Source: Malachius bipustulatus (taxonomy: Eukaryota; Arthropoda; Insecta; Coleoptera; Melyridae). From it: a stretch of DNA of 64,000 nucleotides. This document shows positions 22,650 through 33,375 of the stretch, one piece after another. Within the stretch, counting starts at the first letter, position 1. The number at the start of each line of letters is the position of its first letter. The notes below the pieces were generated by a model. It was not told where the DNA came from and searched no databases. It was given only the letters and a program-made list of their open reading frames with translations. The stretch spans positions 63,174,186 to 63,238,185 of the forward strand of contig OU342630.1 of NCBI GenBank assembly GCA_910589415.1, in the 5' to 3' direction. The translations under genes and the position numbers were made by a program.

Positions 22650-23528
22650 TTAAATAATATCAAATTTGTATGAAAAAATCCATATAAATGAGGTAGTATA
22701 AAAGATATCACCAAAAATTTTACTCTGCATGGCGCTCCCCGTTTCATTAAAATCCAACATATTTGTTCTTCCGCAAAGTCCCAACTTTTTATAATTACAC
22801 AAATAGCCTTCACACTCTGAACAGGGAGTTCCATTTTTGTACACTATTTCATCCTTTAAATTCCCTCTTGGAGAGAACGCGCAAAGAGAATACACTTTTG
22901 CAGATAACACATCTAGAGCCTGCCCGCAGCCAACTTGAATAGCTTTACTCCAAATTAATTGAGTGAAGTCATTCCTCTTGCCTCCTACTTCAATGTCCGT
23001 GGATTCAATTTCTGATTTATTCGCTTCCCAAGCTTTAAGTATGGGCTCGATTTCAATTTCACCCTCCTCTCTTCCGTATTCCGTGATCAGCAGCAAAATA
23101 CTCATGGTGTTGTAATAATGCGTCAAGTTGCAATGGGTGAGGTTTTCAATAGAAACAGGATTGCAAGTGTGCAGGTAACATTTAGCCACGAACTCTAATT
23201 CTCTCTGGTAAGATAGGGACATCATGTTTGCCGCCTGGGGTAAGTCAGTAAGCCCGAGGGCGACATTGTTTCGGATATCGTTGAGAGTAAACACAATTTT
23301 TCGCCTGAATTGTGGGTTTGGCTGGACGAGAATGCAATTATCGATGGCTAAACAGTTCCATTCCTTCTGGCAAACTTTAACTTCTTTAGCTTCGCCATCA
23401 GATTCACAGCTCACAGTGCAATAGTTATATCTGGGAATTCCACCATTGTACATATTTACGTTTGAAATTTGGATTATTTGAATGATCTCGATCAAGAGTG
23501 GCACGTAGAATAAAACCTTATGTCTCAT
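22650..23528 (-). CDS. CAP superfamily (antigen 5-like) secreted protein
   Basis: An intact 292-codon frame in one exon. The ATG at 23528 has A at -3. Residues 1-22 are hydrophobic and look like a signal peptide. The CAP domain spans about 74-223: FTLNDIRNNVALG matches the xLHNELRxxVAxG helix, LPQAANM follows, NDFTQLIWSKAIQVGCG (186-202) is the CAP1 signature, and YSLCAFSPRGN (213-223) is CAP2. A Cys-rich GTPCSECEGYLCNYKKLGLC region (233-252) follows, as in insect antigen 5-like proteins. Several N-glycosylation sites are present. Oddly, both His of the usual CAP cavity are missing: HN is LN, and GHFTQ is NDFTQ. The C-terminus adds a hydrophobic stretch (about 272-287). Likely secreted; the role of such proteins in insects is poorly known. 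It is not itself evidence of venom function. Confidence 0.85.
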   Translation of the reverse strand: MRHKVLFYVPLLIEIIQIIQISNVNMYNGGIPRYNYCTVSCESDGEAKEVKVCQKEWNCLAIDNCILVQPNPQFRRKIVFTLNDIRNNVALGLTDLPQAANMMSLSYQRELEFVAKCYLHTCNPVSIENLTHCNLTHYYNTMSILLLITEYGREEGEIEIEPILKAWEANKSEIESTDIEVGGKRNDFTQLIWSKAIQVGCGQALDVLSAKVYSLCAFSPRGNLKDEIVYKNGTPCSECEGYLCNYKKLGLCGRTNMLDFNETGSAMQSKIFGDIFYTTSFIWIFSYKFDII

Positions 23529-25015
23529 TGTATTAAGAAGAATTAAAAATTATGGTATAAACAATTTTACTTGTAGAATAATAATGAAGTGAGTAACTGA
23601 ATGATTGATGTCAATGTCAAAATAATATGAAAATTATGTGGACTTTCCCCAGAATCATAGATTATTTGGTCCATGTTCTGGTTGAAGTTTCTCCAATGTG
23701 AATGTCTTTTCCCACTAGTAACGTGCTGCTATGCAATATTGCTTTGCAATTCACAAAGTTGTTATCGTTGCAAATATTTTTATTTTGCTTCTAAATAGAA
23801 TGCGTCCTGAAATAATACTTATTGAAAAAGCAGAAGCGCCTGAATAATTTAATACTTCGATTAAAAAGAGGGGACGGAAATGTATCACTTTAGATTGAAA
23901 GCAACCGCGATATTTTATTTAACACCCCATCTAAGAAAACAACATCTAATTTCTAAATAAACCCTCTATAATGGGTTGTATCCCCAGAGCAACCGAAATC
24001 TCACAGTCATCCCCCTTCACAGTTTGCTCCTACTAATATTGAATCATAGGAATGTCGCGCTAAGACAGCTGTGTGGTAGTTCCCGAAGGGATTTGAACAT
24101 GGCCCAGGCCAGGACGTTCAAGGGCTATAACATTCCTAGAAGCGGAACTTCTGAGAAGGTTTTTCGCAATATTTAGCAGCGTGTATGTATGTACCATAAT
24201 TTATAATTAGGCAAATCTTAATTTTTCGTTTTCCTTAATTTTTTTATACAATATACGAAATTTCGGTTTCCAAATTTTTCAGGATATATCAGCAACGACT
24301 TACGCTATGCTAATTTTTTTCAGATTTTTAATAAGAAAAAATTATACAACTTTTCTCTAATCAGTCCCATTCAGGTGTTTTTTCATATCTTTGGTTTTCA
24401 AAAGGTTTGATTTTTAATCACTTAATTTTCCTTCAAACAGGTGATAAATGCAAATACAGCGACCTGTTTCCATCAAGTAGTTTCTTGAAGACTTTTAGAA
24501 GTGCTTATCTTATTATTCCTGAGTATAGAATCTGACAGGCGCCGTAATATGTTCCTAGCCTTGTAAGCGCCGTTCCCTTGCAAGAGCCTGCTATATCTGC
24601 GCTGCTGGGGGGAGGGGTAATCCAATTGGCATATAGCCTGCCTAGGGCTGATAAGGACTGCAATAGAGCGAGAAGCGTGCCCCGTCTTTATCCTTGCAGG
24701 GAGCAGTCACTGTTGAACGCAAATTAATCAAAGGATTGTAAAATAGCAATAACACAGGACGTCGTCTCCCGGTAATCCAATCAGGCTTTCGGTGCAGCCG
24801 AAACGGCCATCAACTTGTCCAAGAGACAACGCTTTACGACTGTAAAGTAATTCCGTCAAATTGAACAATGCATTTGAGAATTGAAAATGGTAAAATCGAT
24901 CTGTTATTTTTTGCAGTTGTAATTCCTTTTCTTTCCTAAATGATAATTATTGTCAAAATTATTTGATAAAATTGTCAATGTGGGAGAAGTAATTTTTTAA
25001 CAATATATTTAGACT
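23529..25015. other. Upstream region of the CAP gene and intergenic sequence
   Basis: It should hold the CAP promoter (minus strand, just above 23528), but I see no clear TATA box at the expected distance. A 66-codon + frame at 23976-24176 is unrecognised. 24540-24700 is locally GC-rich with no supported feature. Confidence 0.4.
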
Positions 25016-25019
25016 TGTA

Positions 25020-25330
25020 GGTTTAGATTCATCGTGAGTAGATTATTGTGACATCTCCATTGCCACCGAAGGTCTATTGTGGCTCACATCTAGTCCTGCT
25101 ACATTAACCCCATCAGCTTCTTGGAGGAAGCTGACCATCTTGACCATTGGTTATGTATCCATGTCTTTCGATGTGAGGAAGGTTTGCAGTATTATTTTTC
25201 CCAAAACGGAACTAACGAAACTGTGCAGGTGATGATTCAGGTTACAGTGCCCAGCATATAGGCTTATTAAGGCTTTCAGTTCTTTCCTGTTGATCTATAA
25301 CAGTTCTTTGGTCCCTTTTCAGAGTTACAA
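25020..25330 (-). pseudogene. Non-LTR retrotransposon 3' end relic (RNase H tail and 3' UTR), copy 1
   Basis: On the minus strand one frame reads GTKELL*INRKELKALISLYAGHCNLNHHLH, the helix after the RNase H domain (LTGHCxLNxHLH). The zinc motif that should follow is deleted, leaving VLGKIILQTF. Below it is a 3' UTR-like stretch (25020-25095) shared with 30160-30225: CATTGTGA..TCATTGTGACA.CTCCA in the + sense. It is the same family as 30150-30640, in the same orientation. Confidence 0.55.
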
Positions 25331-25334
25331 CACA

Positions 25335-28135
25335 CAAGGTAAGTTGTATGTCAAAAGATAACTTGAGGAATTCCCTGAAGTTAAGAACCATAAATTATTA
25401 TAAGAAAAATGTGTTCAGATTTATTACGGAAAACTACAACACTTCAAAATGTATCAAAATTGTAATGGCTCGTTTCTATTGCACCGCACTTGATTGCATA
25501 TACGCAGCATTGCAGCCATCTGAGTAAACTCAAATTTGCATCAAAGGTATTAATTGAATTTTACTTCAAACTAGAAAATAATCAGTTCCAAGTCACATGC
25601 ATGCGGCATTCCTGTACGAGGTAAATTATTTTATCCTTAATCTAAAGCAGTAGTGAACGTATGACTTTGTTCTCGACAATATGTCGGGCTTTAATATCAC
25701 TGCAATAATAACGAAAGGCAAATTAGTCTCTGGAATTAACAATGATAAAGGCAGGAAATCAAGGGCATATTCGAAGGCCCCTAATACGAATTACCGCGTT
25801 AAAGGCACGTCGTTCCGGAAAGCGTTTCGCTTAACAATGCCTTTGTACTTGGCTACATGTGGTTGGTTCCAGAACACTATAACCCTTTCAGAAGTCTTCG
25901 AATGGAAAATAACTGTCGTTTGATTAGGAGCGATAATCGCTGAAAACTAGCAATTTAAGGTTACACGGACTGGATGGCAGAAATATCTCAAGATAGACTA
26001 GGCTTGCGCTTCTTACCCAACTGAGAGGTATAGAGATACAAAAATATAGTTAAACGGTTTGGTCCAGTAATGAAAATGCTTTTTAATATTTCAGAAAAAT
26101 ACAGAATTCTTTTGACATTTTAGATTCCTTATAGGTAACATTTTAGCGTTTTCTTGATTACCCAAACAACATTAGGCAATTTTTATCACCATTTTGGGAT
26201 TTTTGAGGATAAGGGAGTTTTTAAACGATTTTTCATTAATAAATCGTCGTCTATGCAATAGATTTCGAAATATGAAAAATTTAGTAATTGGTAAGGATTT
26301 TAGGCCTTTTCTTGGTGAATTCTTGCCGTTAGGCAAGCTATTTTTAAATTACATTTTAAGTAGTAGGTAAATCTTTAAAATCAATTCATGTAAGTTGGCG
26401 CAAAGATAATCAATTCCATGAACAGGCAGTTAGCAGAATAACATGGATGTACCAACGCCCAAGACGTCCGCGCGGCGCGACCCGAGCACCTATATAGTCA
26501 TTCACAGTGAGTTCTAATCTAACGACATCAGCTCTCTAGCTTTTCAAACAACAAGGCAGGTTCAGGGATGCTCTCCTAGAGACGCGGAACTAACCAGTCC
26601 GGACACGGAAAGAGATGCATGGTCATTTATATCTCGTCCCCCAGCCCGGCGCTTCACAGATTGAGTCTCTTTTTCCGTTATAGTGAGTGCTATTGTTCTA
26701 AATAAAGGATATCGGTGACTGGAGAGTGAAGTAAAGGGACCAAAGGCGGCGAAAAATATAGTAAACACGACCACGCTTCCCTAGATTCCCGTCGTTACGC
26801 AACGACCACCTAGCGGTCTTACGCAACGACAATTATAAAGTCTTGCTTCTATTTTTAAATTAAACGTTTTCTCCAGAACTAGTTAAGAGGTGATTAAAGC
26901 CTACTTCCCAACTAAAACTGTGAGTTAATAAACACCTCTTAATTCCTGGATCGAAACCTTCACTAAGTTATTGCGGGCAAAAACATAAATGGAGATCTAG
27001 CAGATGTCTCCTGCTTATAACTGATAACTGGGGAACTGACCTCGTCACCTGTAGGTACAGGGAAAATTAAGTTGTCGTCCGATGGTTTTTACGAGTAATA
27101 GAACATCCTGTATATCGTCAAAGAATACACGTCACCGGAATTTGAACCGTGATATTTGGGTTCCGAACAGGTCTCTTGTTGTTAGGTTTGTGGGGCCAAT
27201 TGTGGGGCGTTACATTACATTTGGCGATCGGGCAGTTTCAAGGTTGCTTGTCCGTTACATATTTTCTATCATTCTTTCATGTACACAAATTATTTTTGGT
27301 CGTTTCAAGTCAATTTTGGGCCATTTTTCAATGATATATGCACTTGGAAATGTCCTGGTCACGAATTAATATTTTAGATCGCTCCGTTTACTAAACTATG
27401 AGTTTCCAAACTACTTGATGTGTAAAATGTATACAAAACAAGTTCATGACTAGCTCTACTACACTCGTAGTTGTTTTCGTGTATCGAGACTCGAGATTTC
27501 TCAGTGGCACCGGCACATCAAGTTTAACCTGAGGTTAATCTCAAACGCCATGTACTTGGGTATAATAAATAAAATGTAAAATTCTGAAAGCTATACGATC
27601 AAGCTGATTAGAGACGTAAATAAAATAAAATGTTCGAAAGAACACCGTTGCATGCTTCATCTCTCCGAGTTAAACAAGTTATGGAACTTCTACACGATAT
27701 TTTCACGGTATTATGCATTTTATAAAGTTATTTAGGTGTAAATGCGTACCAGATTTGCATTTATATCAGAATCATGTCAAACTTCGTTTCTGTATATGTG
27801 GAGATTCAGAAATATTAGTCACATTTGATATTTTCATATCTGATAAGTATAATGTAGCAGATATATGCAATGTTTGAAAATTTATGTGGATCGTACGTTC
27901 GTTCACCGTAAACTCGTTGGAATGGGGAAAGATTTCGGGACTCGAAAATACAGTAACAAAATTTATGTTTGATATTTTAAGACCTTTATGAACTTAACGA
28001 ATTACACGTGATAAGAAAATATTTTAAATTTCCACGTTATGTGGTTACTGAGAATGATGAAGGGATGAAAACTTTCATTCGAATCAATGCTCCCTGTGGT
28101 AGGTTTTCAGTTATCACGTTCATTTTACATTAACG
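25335..28135. other. Intergenic sequence, no gene supported
   Basis: An 80-codon + frame at 25681-25923 and a 95-codon + frame at 27082-27369 show no recognisable motifs. 26450-26830 is more GC-rich, with a TATATAG at about 26492, an AATAAA near 26703 and a direct repeat of TTACGCAACGAC around 26818. It could be a decayed LTR, but I cannot place its ends. Confidence 0.35.
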
Positions 28136-28139
28136 TTTT

Positions 28140-29505
28140 CTGAGCGACAGAACCCTAATGGTATGATAAAGACAGAGACATCGATGTTTCACTGGTTATT
28201 TCTAGCTCATCTGTCTGACATATTATCACCTCAGTGGTGATAATCCTCATCCTCATCCAGAGAAGACTTACTGACTTTTTTATGTCGTCTCTCCACCTGG
28301 TGTTAGGTCTCTCAGCACTTCTCCGGCTGTCTCTCCATTCTAGCAGTTGCTTTGTCCAACGGTTATCAGTTTTTCTCGCCACATACCCTGTCCATTTCTA
28401 TCACTTTAGCTCGGTTGGTCTTTTGATTACATCTATTAGCTTGGTCTGTTCTCTAATCAAGAATTTTTATGATCTGTGAACTTAATACTCAATATAATCC
28501 TTTCATGAGCTCTTTGAGTTCTGGATAGTGTATGCGCAAGCCTTTTCCATAAGTGAGGACCGGGAGCATGAACTGGTCATAAAGCATTATTTTCAGACTG
28601 TTCATGCAGTAGGTTTAATATGAATGCATGTTTGAGTTTTCTGAAGGCCGCCCAATAAGAGATTCTTCTAGTTATTTCATCATTAATGTACTTATATTAT
28701 TTCTTCCAATTTTTCTCCTTTGGAGTTGTATGTTAATATTTGTTTGTGCATTGGTCATTACTGTGGTTTTATTAATATTCGTTGTGAGGTCGACCTTCTA
28801 AGGATGATTAATTAACTCCACAATCATATCCGCGAACCTTGGATGTTGGAGGTATTCACCATCAATATTTATGCCCTTTCCAGTCCAGTTCATCCATCGA
28901 AGACACCCTCGAGAGCGGATGTAAATTGTTTGGGAGAGATAGTGTCTCCCTGGCGTACTCCAAGTTTTATATTTATACTGTAGCTTTAAGGTCTAAGAAA
29001 TCTACGTTTACGAAATCAAGGACTACCCAGGTTTCTATGGTGTCGAAAACCTTCTATTAGTTAATGAAGCCCAAGTATATTCCCTTCTATATTGTATTTT
29101 TTACTCGTTTCCATAAAGCTTCTGAGTGTTTGTAGATGATCGAAGATCGAGTATACTATATTCTGACCTGCTGAAGCCTGCCTGTTCTCGGGGTTATAGT
29201 TGGTCCAGCTTTACTGTTAACCTGTTTGTGAGGGTCCTGGTAAACAGTTTATACAGTTGGGAAAAAAGCCTAATTGTCAAATAATTGTCTAGTTTCATTA
29301 AATCTTCTTTTTGTGGACAAGAATGACTTCTGCTTCTAGCCATGTCTTCGGAATTCGTCTTTGTTCCAAGCATTTGTTGAAGAATTGTCTTATCTCGGCG
29401 ATCAGTTTAATCGCTCCCACTTTGAGGGTCTCTGGGATTATTTCGTCAGGTCCGGCGGCTTTATCTCTAATAAAGAATATTCTAGGGTCTTGTGTTCTCA
29501 ATGGT
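28140..29505 (-). pseudogene. RTE-like non-LTR reverse transcriptase relic
   Basis: On the minus strand the pieces run in order. First comes KAAGPDEIIPETLK..IPKTWLEAEVILVHKKK (29501-29298), the N-terminal reverse transcriptase block. Then come INDEITRRISYWAAFRKLKHAF and LYDQFMLPVLTYG (about 28700-28510), the region after the palm. Last is ARKTDNRWTKQLLEWRDSRR..RPNTRWRDDIKK (28382-28155), the C-terminal tail typical of RTE/BovB-like endonuclease-reverse transcriptases. The catalytic motifs between are degraded, with many frameshifts. A 3' UTR stretch (28140-28180) has an inverted copy at 29940-30045. Confidence 0.7.
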
Positions 29506-29596
29506 TTCTTTTACGATTTTGGTATTATATACCGATGAATATACCTTGAATCAATACCTTTTTCCTGCGGATATCTAAAAATGTAAACATTTATGT

Positions 29597-29650
29597 TCAA
29601 GAAAATTTTTGTTATAACAGCTTTGCAACTATTTTGTGTGTAGGTGTTCA
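29597..29650 (-). repeat. Small fragment of the 30150-30640 retrotransposon family
   Basis: TAACAGCTTTGCAACTA and GGTG(T/C)TCAAAATGT match 30235-30275 in order and orientation. The + strand frame that begins here (29636-29818) is open for 60 codons with fairly coding-like composition after 29660, but its apparent splice acceptor lies inside this repeat. Confidence 0.5.
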
Positions 29651-29939
29651 AAATGTATGTGTCTAATCATTCGTCCTCAAGATACGGGCCAGTTGAATAG
29701 TCTGGTTAATAGTTTGGGAAGAAATCGAACAGATTCCAGTAGTAATGCCGCGGATAGTAATCCACAATTTGCTCCATATGGATTAAGAAATCTTTACAAC
29801 GGTGTAGACGGTATCTAGAAAAAGTTAGGTAAAACTTAATAGCTGCAATTTCAATATAACTGATCGACAATCGGAAAATGTATCACTATGTTTCCGAAAT
29901 CGTATGCTTAAATGCTTTGATTTTCTTTCTGATCGGCAC

Positions 29940-30045
29940 ACTCCTCTGGTGGTGGTGATATATGTCTGACTGATAACTGATGTGATGTGACTGATGAGAC
30001 CATCGATGTCTCTGTCTTCACCATACCATTAGGGCAAATGTCCCG
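29940..30045 (+). repeat. RTE-like 3' UTR fragment, inverted relative to 28140-28230
   Basis: CATCGATGTCTCTGTCTT..CATACCATTAGGG is the complement of the 3' end of the relic at 28140-28180, with a similar run of TGATGTGATG-type sequence before it. So two 3' ends of one family lie 1.8 kb apart in opposite orientations. Confidence 0.5.
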
Positions 30046-30149
30046 TTCGTGTGGTTTATAAGTTTTTGTGGATATGGTTTAAATTATTGTGGTAACGATT
30101 TAATTGTTTACGTAATTACATGTTTATCTATAAAATGTGTATGTAAATT

Positions 30150-30640
30150 GGATTTTAGATGTGGATTCATTGTGAGTGGGTCATTGTGACACCTCCACTA
30201 CTGAGAGATAGTGTCTCTAGAAGAGAATTTTTGTCGTAACAGCTTTGCAACTACTTTTTTTGCAGGTGCTCAAAATGTCAATCTAGTCAAAGTGTTTGTA
30301 AAGTTCTTCCTAAAACGGGACACTCGCTTGGGATGTGTTTTGCTGATTTGTCATCCTCCAAGCACAGGCAACATTCAGCGCTGATCGCTAAACCCATCCT
30401 GTGCAAATGATGGTTCAGTTTGCAGTGCCTAGTTTATAATAGGCCTATTAAGGCTTGCAGTTTTTTCGTGTTGAACTCCAATAATTGTTCTTTGGTCCTT
30501 TTTGGTAAGTTTTGTCAGTGCTGGAGGATTTCCCTCTCGACCTAGATGCGTATTGTTGCTTTGGCAATATTCGGTGATATGCAAATGTTGGCTCTGTTCC
30601 GATAAATTCGAATCGAAAGGCATAACAAAAGGAAAGCTCA
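30150..30640 (-). pseudogene. Non-LTR retrotransposon 3' end relic with zinc motif, copy 2
   Basis: Reading minus with frame changes gives FIGTEPTFAYH.., then KEQLLEFNTKKLQALIGLL, HCKLNHHLHRMGLAISAE, CCLCLEDDKSAKH, ECPVLGRTLQTL and a stop. This is the linker, the LTGHCxL helix and the CxxC...H...C zinc region at the C-terminus of RNase H-bearing non-LTR elements. A 3' UTR follows (30225-30160), shared with 25020-25095. There is one internal stop and a few frameshifts. Confidence 0.65.
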
Positions 30641-31145
30641 TTTTCTTCTAAGCTTCAGGATATAATTCTGTATCCTGATTTCTTCTTACACAGTTCTTTA
30701 CAGAGTTCTTCTTACACAGAGAACTAGATATAAATATATATAAAAAATATATAAAAAACTACATATTGAACATGACGAAACTCTTCGAGATGTTTCTGGC
30801 CGGTTATTTGAGGATTTGGCACATATGAGCGGATCACTTTCAGCGATCAGAAGAAATAGTCGAATCAGAAAAATATACAATAAAACTTGATTTCCGTTTA
30901 AAGAAAAACAGTCGCAGAAAGGCAGTCGCTACTCTAAAGAATTTTGAGTATGAAAATTTCATTTTCACCCAGTTTGTAGCCGGTTTTAAGCCATTGAACA
31001 GGGTTTTGAATTTTTCAAATTGGACGTAAAATGAAGGATAACTAGATTGGCCGTTTTTATGCGCTTCTCGCCTACGACTCTTATTTTAATCATCATAATT
31101 AATTATTAATATGATGAACAAGTGTCTTAATCATCATATTAATAG

Positions 31146-31369
31146 CATAAAATTTAAAACACCCGGAAGGAGTATATCTTCAAAACAGCAGCATATAGCG
31201 AACCATATCGATTTATTCTCACCAATAATATAGCCTCGTTACTAAGGAAGAGCTAACAGTCAATATCTAAAAAACAATAAATAGTTCGGGGTTCAAATGG
31301 TGGTTCCCATCTCGTTCACGAGGAGAGCCAATTGGCATTATACTCCTTCTGGATGTTTTGCATTCTATG
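31146..31369. mobile_element. hAT-type MITE
   Basis: The inverted ends are 31 bases (31146-31176 and 31339-31369), starting CATAAAATTTAAAACA and CATAGAATGCAAAACA read inward, with a shared GAAGGAGTATA core. They are flanked by ATTAATAG (31138-31145) and ATTAATTG (31370-31377), a 7/8 match. Eight-base duplications and ends beginning CA are features of the hAT superfamily. It is 224 bases with no coding content. Confidence 0.6.
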
Positions 31370-32062
31370 ATTAATTGTCATACTATCTGCGAGTTGCTTT
31401 GATTGTTTTTTTTTTTCAGGAAAACCCTAAATTTATTAAAAACCCTTTACATAATATAATATTGTTAGTTGCTGAATGCTAAACTCACATTCTGAACGCA
31501 CCCAGAATTTTACAACAGTTACGTCATTCTTGTCATTTAACCCAATTATGTAGATACCAAATTCTGTACGTACTGCTATTGGTCATTTTTTTCACTGCTT
31601 TGATGAAAATTTGTGATTCATTAATTAAAGTATAGGTAGGTAATTCATATTTAAGTATGCGTAAGTACTTATTAAAGTTGAGGAGTAGAAAAATATTATG
31701 CTAATACTTAGATAAACAAAACATGTCAACAATTATTATCGAGTGTTTCAATTGTCCTTGAGTAAAGCCAACAGCGACCAGACTAGGTGGAAACAGACAA
31801 TTTTCCAGGCAAAAGCAATCCAGGTAATTAGTGATAGGAGTTTTTGAAGTCACATGGCAGTTGAAGTTTCCTAACTTGCGCCATTCAATGAACAAAACCA
31901 CCGACGTTCTCACAAAGCATGTTATCTTAGTTACATGGAGTGTCTTGCAACCAGAATGGAGAACCCTTGCGGGGGGGACGCGGCGGACTGGAGAGGGCGT
32001 CGGGCGGGAGATTTTCCCTCCCGCGGGAAGATTGAAGGAGGCCGCCTCGGGCGCCAAATCAG

Positions 32063-32195
32063 TCAGGAGACAAAAGCAGCGATGTCAGTGTGCAGCTCAA
32101 AGAAGACGTCTGTTCTGGACTTGAAGAGTGCTTCATCAATAATCTCATTTACCATTGTCTGTGTTATGTTTTCCTCACCAGATAAAGAGTCTCGT
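32063..32195 (-). CDS. Candidate last coding exon of an unidentified gene
   Basis: On the minus strand a pyrimidine-rich CAATTTCTCAG acceptor (AG at 32197-32196) is followed by a frame of 44 codons to a TGA at 32065-32063. Its translation includes EENITQTMVNEIIDEALF and KSRTDVFFELHTDIAAFVS, which is amphipathic and coding-like in composition. The GC-rich stretch just below (31960-32062) would be 3' UTR. I do not recognise the protein and found no upstream exon. The + strand is also open here, so the call rests on protein-like composition and the acceptor. Confidence 0.35.
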
Positions 32196-32215
32196 CTGAG
32201 AAATTGTATTTATTA

Positions 32216-32480
32216 GCACAAATGATTCTCCGGTCTTCTATAGCTGACGCTCTTAAACAATAAGAAGCCTTCTAGCTAACTTTTTAAGTGTTCTTCATAT
32301 TTTGATGTTTCATATCCGAATCTATATCACTCAGTTTGAATTCCTAATTGTTTGGAAGGCGAGATTTGTAAGATGATCCGCTTTTATTTAAATAAAAATG
32401 TGCCTACATCGCGGTATTATAGGCACAGTCGTTTCCATTTATAAGTTTTTCATCACAATGATATAAAAAGATTCTGCAGA

Positions 32481-32522
<42 letters not shown>

Positions 32523-33370
32523 TCAATAATTATAAACGCAGGTGTTGGAGAAAGGTGAGTATTGCTTTTGAATTAAAAATGTTCCTAAAGTGGGCCAGCA
32601 ACGGCGGCGGATGTTATTTTTGATACCACTCACAACGCTTCATTAAAGAGAAGTCTGGCCGTAAATCAATATAAAATGGGAGAAAACGTTGTGGTTGTGC
32701 AAATATTGGATAATAATAATAGTAATTTAACAAAAAAATCGGTTTCCAGTTGATTTTCCTACACTGTCAAAACCAGGGGAAGTGCTAAAAATAAACATTG
32801 TTTGTAGACAGCGATCGGAATAAAAAAATGATCGGCACTGAAGATATATTCGAATATTTACACTAAACCTAAAAGAAAATAATGCAATGTTATTTGTTTG
32901 TTTAAGTAAGGATGGAACAAATTTCCAATTTCAGAGAGATTACATTGGAAAATCATTACTATCATAAGCCCCCGGATGCGAAGTAGTCTCATTTTTACGA
33001 TCTTGTTTTTCAAAACGGGCGGATCAAAAACATACTTTCGATCAAAGTTTATGCTCTAGCTCACATCATCCCTTCATCAGTTTGAATCTAACTTGTCTCA
33101 AATATCAATCAAGCCAGGTTTCCACAGTAACGTTTTTACTTTCGGAGAGATATTGAAATGGTAATAAAAATAATAATTGATAATATACAGTATCCTCAAC
33201 CAAATATTAGGGTACCTACATGAACCATATTCGCTTAAGTTGTGACCTATAGTGAACTGTTAAAACAACTCCTATATTGAAGTATGTAGGCTTTCATTTT
33301 CATGCAGGGTTTCCACTGAGATGATGATATTTCCTGGCCTGATCTTGAAAAACGTTTTTCCCTCTTTTTA
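32216..33370. other. AT-rich sequence with (AT)n microsatellite
   Basis: A pure AT dinucleotide run occupies 32485-32520. I see nothing else in this stretch. If the candidate exon at 32063-32195 is real, this would be part of its upstream intron. Confidence 0.5.
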
Positions 33371-33375
33371 GTAAG

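Noticed and set aside
29636..29818. Exon with a splice acceptor at GTGTGTAG
   Set aside because: The acceptor-like sequence lies in a dispersed retrotransposon fragment also found at 30235-30275. Only the downstream stretch is kept, as a low-interest observation.
32485..32520. AT-rich tract as a replication or regulatory element
   Set aside because: A plain (AT)18 microsatellite with no supporting context.
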